Below are positions 1 to 5,950 of a stretch of 7,162 nucleotides of DNA, piece after piece (position 1 is the stretch's first letter; each line of letters starts with the position of its first letter). Below the pieces are notes generated by a model. It was not told where the DNA came from. It worked only from the letters and a program-made list of their open reading frames with translations, and ran no database searches. The stretch spans positions 1 to 7,162 of the forward strand of contig JAKBXD010000096.1 of the NCBI GenBank assembly GCA_021840785.1, written 5' to 3'. This DNA is from Pseudomonadota bacterium. GTDB lineage: Bacteria > Pseudomonadota > Gammaproteobacteria > Acidithiobacillales > Acidithiobacillaceae. The translations under genes were made by a program, and so were the position numbers.

Positions 1-140
1 TATTTTTCCGCAGCCGCCTCAAAGGTGGGGGCAAAGGCCTTGCAGGGTGCGCACCATGCGGCCCAAAAGTCGATGATTACCATATCATTATCGGTGACAA
101 CGGTCTCAAAATTGGCGTGCGTGAGCTCTATTACGGCCAT
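1..140 (-). CDS. Thioredoxin-family protein (partial, N-terminal 46 residues)
   Basis: The gene reads leftward from an ATG at 140-138 and leaves the window after 46 complete codons, so the C-terminal half or more is missing. The start is supported by GGGAG (complement of 146-150), five bases upstream. The visible protein begins MAVIELTHANFETVVTDND, followed by a hydrophobic strand (VIIDFW) and the redox motif W-C-A-P-C at residues 29-33, with Cys30 and Cys33 as the expected dithiol pair. This is the N-terminal beta-alpha-beta part of a thioredoxin fold, and the protein probably acts as a cytoplasmic disulfide reductase. The usual motif is CGPC; here Ala replaces Gly, which in this fold can shift redox potential or partner choice. 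That consequence is inferred. It is divergent from xseA, with 157 bases between the starts. Family call is firm; whether it is the main thioredoxin or a secondary one is open. Confidence 0.88.
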   Translation of the reverse strand, partial: MAVIELTHANFETVVTDNDMVIIDFWAAWCAPCKAFAPTFEAAAEK

Positions 141-297
141 AATAACTCCCTTTTTAAGTGGGGTGTTCGCGCGGAAATGCGCCAACTATGCGGGACCACC
201 CGAATGATAGAAAAATGTATTATGCTGACCTTAGAACGCGGAGGGGACCAGGGTCAAGAGCTCCTGATCTTCGTCCCATCAGCCATGAGAGTATGCT

Positions 298-1638
298 ATG
301 ACCATGAGTAATTCGCAGAACCCAATACTTACCGTCAGCGCACTGAACGGTGCTGTCCGCGAAATTATCGAGGGGAATTTCCCGCTGTTGAGGGTAGAGG
401 GTGAACTTTCCAACTTCAGCAGTCCCGGATCGGGACACTGGTATTTTTCGTTGAAGGATGCTCGGGCGCAGGTGCGCTGTGCGATGTTCCGTCAGCGTAA
501 TACCTATACGCGGATACAGCCGCACAATGGCATGCAGGTGCAGGTACTGGCTCAGCCGAGCCTGTATGAGGGACGCGGCGAATTTCAGTTGATTGTCGAG
601 CAATTGCTGGATGCCGGTGAGGGGGATTTACAGGCGCGCTTTGCGGCATTGAAGGACAAACTCGCGGCCGAAGGGCTTTTTGCGCCGGAGTTGAAGCGGC
701 GCCTTCCCCGCTGGCCGCAGCGGGTTGCCGTGGTCACTTCCGCGAACGGGGCAGCGCTGCATGACATCCGGGTGACGCTGGCGCGGCGCTGGCCCATGCT
801 CGCGGTAATGGTTTATCCGGTGCTGGTGCAGGGCGATCAGGCGGCGGCACAGATTTGCACGGCGCTAGGTCGCATCGCCAGTAGACAACGGGAAGACGTG
901 GTGATCTTGGCGCGTGGCGGCGGCAGTGCAGAGGATCTGTGGTGTTTTAATGAAGAAAATGTGGCGCGGGCGATCCGTGCCTGCACGGTACCTGTGGTGA
1001 CAGGGATTGGTCATGAAATTGATTTCACCATTGCCGATTTCGCCGGTGATCTGCGGGCAGCGACCCCCACCGCGGCGGCGGCAGCGATAAGTCCCGACCG
1101 CGCTGAGTGGTTGCCGCAGGTGCAGGCACAACGCCGACAACTGGAGCAGTCCATGCAGCGCACGCTGCGGGACGCAACCCAGCGCCTCGATTATTTGCGA
1201 CTGCGCCTTCGTCACCCCGGCGAGCGGGTGCGGGATGCTGAACGCCGTTTGCGTCTGGTGCGTGGGGCCTTACGGCAGGCCATGCAGCGCCAGCAGACCG
1301 TATGGGGCGAACGACTGCAGGTTCTCCAGGCGCGACGTTTGCGGCAAGACCCTCGCCAGCGCTTGCAAGGTCTGAATGAGATGCTGAAAACCCGGCGCAC
1401 CGCGTTGATTCAGGCGATAGACAAGAAATTGGCCAGTGCCGAGGCGCAGCAGCAGCGGCAGGTGGCGGCCTTACATCTACTGGACCCCTTGGCCGTGCTG
1501 CAGCGTGGTTTTGCCGTCCTTCGCGACGGGTCTGGCGAGATTATTTATGGCAGCGAGTCCGTCGCTGTGCATGCGCAAATCAGCGCAACCCTGGCGCGCG
1601 GCACCTTGGTTTGCGAAATCGTCGATAAAAGTGATTAA
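298..1638 (+). CDS. xseA: Exodeoxyribonuclease VII large subunit
   Basis: Encodes 446 residues, close to the 456 of E. coli XseA. With the small subunit XseB it forms the nuclease that degrades single-stranded DNA from both ends into oligonucleotides, acting in repair in the cytoplasm. Residues about 9-105 form the N-terminal OB-fold (LRVEGELSNF, GHWYFSLKD, then YEGRGEFQL). The catalytic domain follows: RVAVVTSANGAALHDI at 142-157, YPVLVQGDQAA at 173-183, the hallmark ARGGGSAEDLWCFNEE at 205-220, and TGIGHEIDFTIADF at 235-248. Residues about 270-390 are Arg/Gln-rich and probably form the long helical coiled coil. The C-terminal DPLAVLQRGFAVLRD at 396-410 is also typical. ATG 298 is preferred because GAGAG (287-291) lies six bases upstream; a second in-frame ATG at 304 is possible. 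No xseB lies in this window, so the partner must be encoded elsewhere. Confidence 0.96.
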   Translation: MTMSNSQNPILTVSALNGAVREIIEGNFPLLRVEGELSNFSSPGSGHWYFSLKDARAQVRCAMFRQRNTYTRIQPHNGMQVQVLAQPSLYEGRGEFQLIVEQLLDAGEGDLQARFAALKDKLAAEGLFAPELKRRLPRWPQRVAVVTSANGAALHDIRVTLARRWPMLAVMVYPVLVQGDQAAAQICTALGRIASRQREDVVILARGGGSAEDLWCFNEENVARAIRACTVPVVTGIGHEIDFTIADFAGDLRAATPTAAAAAISPDRAEWLPQVQAQRRQLEQSMQRTLRDATQRLDYLRLRLRHPGERVRDAERRLRLVRGALRQAMQRQQTVWGERLQVLQARRLRQDPRQRLQGLNEMLKTRRTALIQAIDKKLASAEAQQQRQVAALHLLDPLAVLQRGFAVLRDGSGEIIYGSESVAVHAQISATLARGTLVCEIVDKSD

Positions 1639-1642
1639 CAAT

Positions 1643-1680
1643 GCCCGCGAGGCTATCGCCGTTGACGAAGCCCCTCGGGC
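1643..1680. terminator. Weak hairpin between convergent genes
   Basis: The 56-base gap between the stops of xseA (+) and the DUF4168-like gene (-) holds imperfect inverted arms, GCCCGCGAGG at 1643-1652 and CCTCGGGC at 1673-1680, pairing eight bases with a two-base bulge around a 20-base loop. No clear T-run follows on either strand. It may act as a shared terminator for both genes, but the support is only position and partial symmetry. Confidence 0.25.
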
Positions 1681-1694
1681 GGCAAGAAAACTTT

Positions 1695-2147
1695 CTACCC
1701 GCCATGCGCCTTTATTACGGTTTCGACACGCTGCGCGAATGCCGGATTCGTTTGCGCCTTTTTCATTAACGTCTCGTAGGCAACTGGTGAGAGATGATTC
1801 TTCGTCAGTACCGTTTTAACCTTCCGAGTATATGCCTGAATCAATTGTTGATGCTGGGTCTGCGTCAATTTTTGCGTAGCGAGGTCACGACGGATTTTTT
1901 GATTGATCGGTCGGACCGCTATGATCGCCGCAGCAAAATGATGTAACTCTCCGGGCCCCACCTTAGGGCCTGGAGAGGGCTGCGCCGACATCTTGGGCGC
2001 AGGGCTGCCCTGACTCGACGGCATGGCCGAACTCGAAGATTGCTGCTGTGTGGCCATGGAACTACCCATACTTGCGAGGGCCAAGGTACTGCCACAGGCA
2101 AAAACACCTGCTCCCAACAAAATGCGAAGTGTCAAATACTTTTTCAT
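1695..2147 (-). CDS. Secreted protein resembling DUF4168
   Basis: Reads leftward from ATG at 2147-2145 to TAG at 1697-1695, giving 150 residues. AGGAG (complement of 2153-2157) lies five bases before the ATG. Residues 1-25 look like a Sec signal peptide: a basic start MKKYLTLR, a hydrophobic core, and an Ala-Leu-Ala site at 23-25 for signal peptidase I. Cys18 lies inside the core but the bases around it do not make a good lipobox. Residues about 28-66 are a low-complexity Ser/Gln/Pro/Met linker. Residues about 69-147 are helical and resemble DUF4168: FAAAIIAVRPINQKI, a central Gln-rich helix, then LSPVAYETLMKKAQTNPAF and a closing RVETVIKAH. This domain occurs in exported proteins of unknown function. 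The protein is expected in the periplasm or outside. No enzyme motif is seen. Gene reality is strong; the family call is by pattern memory only. Confidence 0.82.
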   Translation of the reverse strand: MKKYLTLRILLGAGVFACGSTLALASMGSSMATQQQSSSSAMPSSQGSPAPKMSAQPSPGPKVGPGELHHFAAAIIAVRPINQKIRRDLATQKLTQTQHQQLIQAYTRKVKTVLTKNHLSPVAYETLMKKAQTNPAFAQRVETVIKAHGG

Positions 2148-2176
2148 AGGTACTCCTCTCTATGGGTTTCTAAATA

Positions 2177-2202
2177 ACTATTAACAGAATTGCGTTAATA
2201 GT
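2177..2202. promoter_or_regulatory. Perfect 9-8-9 dyad upstream of the DUF4168-like gene
   Basis: ACTATTAAC at 2177-2185 is the exact reverse complement of GTTAATAGT at 2194-2202, with an eight-base spacer. Its near edge lies 29 bases before the start at 2147, where a promoter or operator is expected. The half-sites are AT-rich and match no regulator I can name. It may be a binding site for a dimeric repressor or activator, or an AU-rich hairpin in the leader. Confidence 0.4.
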
Positions 2203-2551
2203 AGCAAAGATAATGGCGTAGTGCATATCCACATCAACCTTCACATGAAATGTACCGTAACATGATTTTTTTGTGATGCCAACCATGTGCACATAATGGA
2301 TAAATAGTTGTGCCCATGATAATTTTTGCGTTGCTCCATTGCCACGCCGAGATTCAAATTAATGATATACCATGAATAATTCATAACATTTATTATGTTA
2401 GTGCTTGTTTTAAAATATATTCAATGCCATATGAAAGCGTGCCCCCCGTCTGGTTTCCCTCTGCTTTTCATGGAAATATATATCCGGTATGACTGCTTTG
2501 GTTTTCAATATTATTGCTTTCCATGCTGGTGTGGCGGCTACGCAACATCCA

Positions 2552-2566
2552 TGATAATCCTTATCA
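2552..2566. promoter_or_regulatory. Candidate Fur box (7-1-7 type)
   Basis: The 15 bases TGATAATCCTTATCA match the Fur 7-1-7 consensus TGATAATNATTATCA at 13 of the 14 defined positions; the only difference is C for A at 2560. Fur is the iron-responsive repressor that binds such sites as a dimer with ferrous iron. The site ends 27 bases before the TTGACA box at 2594 and about 250 bases before the permease start, so it is not in the usual place over that promoter. The DUF4168-like gene starts 405 bases away on the other side. Which promoter it would control is unclear. AT-rich sequence can give such matches by chance. Confidence 0.4.
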
Positions 2567-2593
2567 CCAGCGAAGTATTGCAATAAGCCATCC

Positions 2594-2623
2594 TTGACAT
2601 AAGCAAAACTCTACTGGTACGGT
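2594..2623 (+). promoter_or_regulatory. Candidate sigma-70 promoter for the permease leader
   Basis: A perfect -35 hexamer TTGACA (2594-2599) is followed after 18 bases by TACGGT (2618-2623), only three of six matches to TATAAT but preceded by TG at 2615-2616 as in an extended -10. Transcription would begin near 2630 and give a leader of about 185 bases before the permease start. The -10 is weak, so confidence is limited. Confidence 0.35.
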
Positions 2624-2625
2624 GG

Positions 2626-2653
2626 GGTCGGCACGATGCCGACCGTGGCATCG
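2626..2653 (+). promoter_or_regulatory. Two overlapping, mutually exclusive hairpins
   Basis: Hairpin A pairs GGTCGGCA (2626-2633) with TGCCGACC (2637-2644), eight perfect bases around a CGA loop. Hairpin B pairs CGATGCC (2634-2640) with GGCATCG (2647-2653), seven perfect bases around a six-base loop, and can gain two outer G-C pairs (2630-2631 with 2654-2655) across a bulge. Bases 2637-2640 belong to both stems, so A and B cannot coexist. Such switching pairs occur in attenuators and riboswitches. The consensus of no known riboswitch was recognised. The structural reading is by eye; no energy was calculated. The putative transcription start falls at the left arm, so hairpin A forms only if transcription begins at or before 2626. 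Confidence 0.4.
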
Positions 2654-2680
2654 CCATTTTGCCTATGAAAACGATCACCT

Positions 2681-2703
2681 AACGATTCCTGACAGGAGTC
2701 GTT
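2681..2703 (+). promoter_or_regulatory. Strong hairpin in the permease leader
   Basis: AACGATTCCTG (2681-2691) faces CAGGAGTCGTT (2693-2703). In RNA this gives a ten-pair stem with one U-G wobble and a GAC loop, or nine pairs with a UGACA loop. No T-run follows, so it is not a standard intrinsic terminator. It lies between the switching pair at 2626-2653 and the hairpin at 2714, which supports a structured leader. Confidence 0.4.
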
Positions 2704-2713
2704 GTGCTGTCGA

Positions 2714-2739
2714 GGCGGTTCAAAAAATCGCCAATGGCG
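2714..2739 (+). promoter_or_regulatory. Second set of competing pairings in the leader
   Basis: GGCGGTT (2714-2720) pairs with AATCGCC (2726-2732), seven pairs including one G-U, around a CAAAA loop. The same CGCC (2729-2732) can instead pair with GGCG at 2736-2739 around an AAT loop. The downstream stem is short and is followed only by an interrupted T-run (2746-2752), so a terminator role is weak. The first form is the stronger. Confidence 0.3.
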
Positions 2740-2758
2740 CATCTGTTTTGTTAATTCA

Positions 2759-2784
2759 ATACAAATTATGTTAAAAATTTGTAT
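2759..2784. promoter_or_regulatory. Perfect 9-8-9 dyad upstream of the permease
   Basis: ATACAAATT (2759-2767) is the exact reverse complement of AATTTGTAT (2776-2784), with an eight-base spacer. It ends 31 bases before the permease ATG. Arm length, spacer and distance to the start equal those of the dyad at 2177-2202, but the half-site sequences differ. It could be an operator or an AU hairpin just upstream of the ribosome binding site. Confidence 0.4.
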
Positions 2785-2815
2785 GGTTTCCATGACGCGC
2801 ATTCCAGGAGAAATA

Positions 2816-4435
2816 ATGGCATCCGTAAAACCTCGGACCATAAAAGGGAAGCTGCGGCGAGAAGGTTCTCTGCACGGCCTCATACTGGCCTGTGTGGGCG
2901 CTTCAATTGGTTCTGGATGGTTGTTTGGGCCACTATATACGGCACAGCAGGCAGGTCCCTATGCGGTCGGTTCATGGATGATCGGCGCCTTCGCTATCCT
3001 TTTGCTGGCGCTGGTCTTTGCAGAGCTTGGTCCGCTGATTCCCCGGGCGGGTGCAGTGGTTCATCTGGCGCACGTGGGAAACGGCCCGATCGTCGGCCAT
3101 ATGTGGAGCTGGATTCTCTTTCTTTCTTACGCGACCATCGCGCCCATCGAAGTTACGGCCATACTGACTTACGCTAATAATTACCTGCCGGGATTATTGC
3201 TGCAGCATTCCGACCTGCTCAGCAGCAAGGGTTTCGCCATCGCGCTGGTATTGCTAGCCTTCTTTGTTGCCATCAATTTTCTGGTGGTACGCTGGGTGTT
3301 GAAAATCAACAATGGTGCCACCTGGTGGAAAATTTCGATTCCCGTGCTGACGGTTGGGGTATTGCTCGCCACATCGTGGCACCCAGGTAATTTCGTAGTG
3401 CATGCACAGAATGCAGCGGCAGATTTTCACGGAATGTTCGTTGCCGTGGCCACCGGCGGTGTGATTTTCAGCCTGCTGGGTTTCCGTCACGCTATCGACC
3501 TGGCGGGGGAAAGTAAAAACCCGAAACGGGATGTACCGATTGCCGTTATCGCATCTGTCTTGATTGCGTCGGGAATTTATATCGCCTTGCAGGTGGCTTT
3601 TATCGGTGCGATACATCCTGATGATTTGGCGGCGGGGGGTTGGCGGCGCCTCCATTTTTCGGGAATTAATGGTCCTTTTGCCGCCCTTGCTGCTGCGGTG
3701 GGAGCCGGTTGGCTGGCTGTGCTGCTGTACGTCGATGCGTTTGTATCGCCGGGCGGGACCGCATTGATTTATACCACCACGGCAGCCCGGGTTACCCTGG
3801 CGACCGCCGATACCGGGGCGTTGCCCAAGTGGGTCGCGCGCATCAATCGGCATGGTGTCCCCTGGGCCAGCCTGATTTTGCTGTACGTTGTCGGTGCGAT
3901 CTTCTTTTTTCCGTTTCCCTCCTGGCAGAAAATGGTGGGTTACATCGCTTCTATGACGGTACTGTCCTATATCATCGGTCCCATCGCGCTGATTCAGTTA
4001 CGTCGGGCGATGCCTGACCTGGAGCGACCCTTTCGCTTGTGGGCGGCACCAGTTATCGCACCTCTCACCTTCGTCGTGGCAAGCTGGATCGTGTTCTGGG
4101 CGGGTCTGAACACCCTGAACTTCATTTTCGGCACTTTGTTCGCCCTGCTAATTTTTTACGCGCTCACCGGCATCTGGCGGAAAGGACGGTGGTCCGCAAT
4201 GGGATGGCAGTATATGTGGTGGATTATCCCCTATTTTCTGGGTCTGTGGGGAATCAGCTGGCTGAGCCCGGCGATTCTGGGCGGAACGGGGGTGCTTGGA
4301 TTTTTTTCCGGCATGGCGGCGGTAGCCATTTTGAGCCTGCTGATATTTTATGTGGCAATTCATCAGGCGGTGGCGGACAGTACCATGAGAGCCTACATGC
4401 ATCACTTTAGCAAACGCGGTTCCAGTGCACCGTGA
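2816..4435 (+). CDS. APC-superfamily amino acid permease
   Basis: Encodes 539 residues of an inner-membrane secondary transporter, probably importing an amino acid or related amine with protons. ATG 2816 is chosen over the longer frame from 2702 because AGGAG (2806-2810) lies five bases upstream and the codons before it run through hairpin sequence. Residues 28-39, GASIGSGWLFGP, are the glycine-rich break of TM1 (usual form GxxIGSGIF), and residues 222-243 carry the GFxxxxxLAGESKNPKRDVPIA motif that follows TM6. About twelve hydrophobic segments are visible, including 52-74, 98-122, 141-163, 173-187, 208-222, 241-265, 287-308, 352-368, 376-395, 411-433, 436-451, 468-484 and 493-515. The cytoplasmic tail is basic and short. 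Substrate cannot be read from the sequence. A structured leader and a candidate iron-response site lie upstream. Family call is firm. Confidence 0.92.
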   Translation: MASVKPRTIKGKLRREGSLHGLILACVGASIGSGWLFGPLYTAQQAGPYAVGSWMIGAFAILLLALVFAELGPLIPRAGAVVHLAHVGNGPIVGHMWSWILFLSYATIAPIEVTAILTYANNYLPGLLLQHSDLLSSKGFAIALVLLAFFVAINFLVVRWVLKINNGATWWKISIPVLTVGVLLATSWHPGNFVVHAQNAAADFHGMFVAVATGGVIFSLLGFRHAIDLAGESKNPKRDVPIAVIASVLIASGIYIALQVAFIGAIHPDDLAAGGWRRLHFSGINGPFAALAAAVGAGWLAVLLYVDAFVSPGGTALIYTTTAARVTLATADTGALPKWVARINRHGVPWASLILLYVVGAIFFFPFPSWQKMVGYIASMTVLSYIIGPIALIQLRRAMPDLERPFRLWAAPVIAPLTFVVASWIVFWAGLNTLNFIFGTLFALLIFYALTGIWRKGRWSAMGWQYMWWIIPYFLGLWGISWLSPAILGGTGVLGFFSGMAAVAILSLLIFYVAIHQAVADSTMRAYMHHFSKRGSSAP

Positions 4436-4647
4436 AGAAGGCGTTTTTGTGGTTGCTGCGGATGCGGGTTTGGCTTTTTATCGCAACGACGGCGTTCTAC
4501 CCTCCCGAGCCGGGTCCGGGTATCGACAAGGCCCGCTCTGTCGCTTTACTCTTGGCCTTCGTCGCCGCTGGCCTGAGTGGTGAATTTTTCCATCGGGGCG
4601 CTGATGCCCTGAATTCTGAGGAGTGTTCATGGCAAATCCGCAAGTAG
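4432..4647 (+). CDS. Doubtful 71-codon ORF between permease and ppiB
   Basis: A GTG at 4432 overlaps the permease stop as GTGA, and the frame runs to TAG at 4645-4647, overlapping the first codons of ppiB by 19 bases. The product would hold two hydrophobic stretches (residues about 4-22 and 36-48) joined by a Pro/Gly-rich turn YPPEPGPG, so it could be a small membrane protein translated by coupling to the permease. Against this, there is no Shine-Dalgarno site before the GTG, no family is recognised, and the last residues are dictated by the ppiB ribosome site. The 193-base gap needs some explanation, but it may simply be untranslated sequence. Confidence 0.22.
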   Translation: MKKAFLWLLRMRVWLFIATTAFYPPEPGPGIDKARSVALLLAFVAAGLSGEFFHRGADALNSEECSWQIRK

Positions 4648-5141
4648 TACTGCACAGCAACAAGGGTGATATCGTCATCGAGCTGGACGCCGACAAAGCG
4701 CCCAACACCGTCGAGAACTTTCTGAAGTATGTCGATGAGGGTTTTTTTGACGGCACCATCTTTCATCGCGTGATACCCGGCTTCATGATTCAGGGCGGCG
4801 GCTTTACGGCGGACATGCAGCAGAAAAAGGTCCATGCGCCCATCGCCAATGAGGCGGAGAATGGTCTGAAGAATGCGCGGGGTACGCTCGCCATGGCACG
4901 GACCAACGATCCCCACTCCGCCACCGCGCAGTTCTTCATCAATCTGACAGACAATGATTTCCTCAACTTCAAGACGCCCTCAGGATCGGGCTGGGGTTAT
5001 GCCGTTTTCGGCAAGGTCGTCAACGGGATGGATGTGGTAGACGACATCGCCAAGAGCCCGACTGGTAACCAGGGTATGCACCAGGACGTTCCCAAGGAGA
5101 CCATTTCCATCGACAAGGGTGAGCGTCTGTCTGCGGCCTGA
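4629..5141 (+). CDS. ppiB: Cyclophilin-type peptidyl-prolyl cis-trans isomerase B
   Basis: Encodes 170 residues, similar in size to the 164 of E. coli PpiB, and catalyses cis-trans isomerisation of Xaa-Pro bonds during protein folding. ATG 4629 is preferred over GTG 4623 because GAGGAG (4618-4623) sits five bases before it. There is no signal peptide, so it acts in the cytoplasm. The active-site set is intact: Arg47 in FHRVIPGF (45-52), Phe52-Met53 and Gln55 in FMIQGGGF (52-59), and AQFFIN (100-105). NDFLNF (109-114) replaces the tryptophan loop of eukaryotic cyclophilins, as in E. coli PpiB, which predicts weak cyclosporin binding. GMHQDVPKE near the C-terminus is also shared with E. coli. 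It probably leads a short operon with lpxH, whose reading frame it touches or overlaps. Confidence 0.96.
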   Translation: MANPQVVLHSNKGDIVIELDADKAPNTVENFLKYVDEGFFDGTIFHRVIPGFMIQGGGFTADMQQKKVHAPIANEAENGLKNARGTLAMARTNDPHSATAQFFINLTDNDFLNFKTPSGSGWGYAVFGKVVNGMDVVDDIAKSPTGNQGMHQDVPKETISIDKGERLSAA

Positions 5142-5919
5142 GTCCATAACGGTGCACGGTGCAGACTTTGATAACGGCCCCGTGCTGTTTATCTCTGACC
5201 TGCATCTGTGCTCCGCACAGCCCGCGCTGACCGCCCTCTTCCGCCATTTTTGTTTGCGCGAGGGCCGGGCTGCGCGGGCTGTTTTTATTCTGGGCGATCT
5301 GTTTGACTACTGGGTGCATCAGGAGCAGGCGGCGGAAGCGCCTTATGCGGAAATCCTTGCCCTGCTCCATGATCTGCAGAAGCAGGGCACCACGGTGTAC
5401 CTCATGGTCGGTAACCGGGACTTTGCTCTGGATGCCGCCTTTCTGGCGCAGTTCGGGATCATCGCTCTGCCCGATCCGGCGCTGCTGCAACTGGGTGATC
5501 GGCGTATCCTGCTGACCCATGGTGATTTGCTGTGTAGCGACGATCATCGTTATCAGCGTTTTCGCCGGGTGATCCGCCATCCGTTGACTCGCCTGACGCT
5601 GGGACGCCTGCCTTATGCCTGGCTCCAACGTATCGCCCGCGGATTGCGGCGCGGCAGTAGCCGGGAAGTGCGAGCCAAGGCACCAGCCATAATCGATGCC
5701 AATCCGCAGAGCATCGCCGCAGCCCTGCACGGGGAGGGTGCTTTCGCGCTGGATGGTGCCCCTTATGACATTTTGATTCACGGCCATACCCATCGTCCCG
5801 TTTGGGAGCGGGGTCCGGCGGGACGGCGCATGGTGCTGGGTGCCTGGAATGCTGATGGCGCACAAATCGGGCGCTGGGAGAACGGCCAATGGTCCTTGCA
5901 GCTACTGAGTCCACCGTAA
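5119..5919 (+). CDS. lpxH: UDP-2,3-diacylglucosamine diphosphatase
   Basis: Cleaves UDP-2,3-diacylglucosamine to lipid X and UMP, the fourth step of lipid A synthesis, at the inner membrane face. It is a calcineurin-like metallophosphoesterase, and all metal-binding blocks are present: SDLHL (Asp27, His29), LGDLFDYW (Asp60), GNRD (Asn99, Arg100), THGD (His134) and HGHTH (His223, His225). Spacings match E. coli LpxH closely (33, 39 and 35 residues between the first four blocks). The middle region 150-200 is the basic helical lid. One oddity is HQEQ after DYWV, where E. coli has GDDD. The start is uncertain: GTG 5119 gives 266 residues and overlaps ppiB by 23 bases, without a proper ribosome site. 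GTG 5152 gives 255 residues, nearer the usual 240, and leaves a ten-base gap. Translational coupling to ppiB is likely either way. Confidence 0.95.
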   Translation: MSVCLRPESITVHGADFDNGPVLFISDLHLCSAQPALTALFRHFCLREGRAARAVFILGDLFDYWVHQEQAAEAPYAEILALLHDLQKQGTTVYLMVGNRDFALDAAFLAQFGIIALPDPALLQLGDRRILLTHGDLLCSDDHRYQRFRRVIRHPLTRLTLGRLPYAWLQRIARGLRRGSSREVRAKAPAIIDANPQSIAAALHGEGAFALDGAPYDILIHGHTHRPVWERGPAGRRMVLGAWNADGAQIGRWENGQWSLQLLSPP

Positions 5920-5950
5920 TTTCTGCTTTTACGCGATCGGAGGGATCAAC

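Larger units (their letters stand above)
2148..2815. other. Divergent intergenic region, AT-rich and dense in palindromes
   Basis: No convincing gene lies in these 668 bases. From 2161 to 2580 I count 155 G+C of 420 (about 37%), whereas a counted stretch of xseA (1261-1320) has 41 of 60. From 2581 to 2760 the content rises to 87 of 180. Short symmetric elements are frequent: ATGTGCACAT at 2285-2294, ATGAAT-A-ATTCAT at 2372-2384, TAACAT-5-ATGTTA at 2384-2400, TGATAA-3-TTATCA at 2552-2566, TATTGCAATA at 2576-2585, plus the larger ones listed separately. The region must carry promoters for both flanking genes. The AT-rich part could be a control region or decayed, transferred DNA; nothing visible decides between these. 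Confidence 0.7.

Noticed and set aside
216..223. Promoter for xseA with -10 TATTAT
   Set aside because: No acceptable -35 lies 16-18 bases upstream, so it is too weak to list.
285..311. Eight-codon mini-ORF overlapping the xseA start
   Set aside because: It has no own ribosome site and no codon pattern suggesting a leader peptide; the overlap looks accidental.
2395..2586. 63-codon plus-strand ORF in the AT-rich region
   Set aside because: No ribosome site before its ATG, odd composition rich in Tyr, Cys and Phe, no recognisable motif, and it overlaps several palindromes.
2646..2662. Sigma-54 promoter (TGGCAT followed by TTTTGC)
   Set aside because: The GG and GC dinucleotides are 12 bases apart instead of the required 10.
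2714..2732. tRNA T-arm resemblance (GGTTCAAA)
   Set aside because: The stem and loop lengths do not fit a T-arm, and no acceptor, D or anticodon arms can be built around it.
2702..2815. Longer N-terminus for the permease
   Set aside because: The extra 38 residues come from hairpin and dyad sequence; the ATG at 2816 has a proper AGGAG five bases upstream and gives a normal APC start.
2611..2883. 90-codon minus-strand ORF
   Set aside because: It overlaps the permease N-terminus and the hairpin cluster, and shows no family features.
3254..3853. 199-codon minus-strand ORF
   Set aside because: Antisense shadow inside the permease gene, with no membrane segments or known motifs.
5020..5889. 289-codon minus-strand ORF
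   Set aside because: It lies opposite lpxH, which has all its catalytic motifs; the antisense product shows no domain and is a product of GC-rich codon bias.
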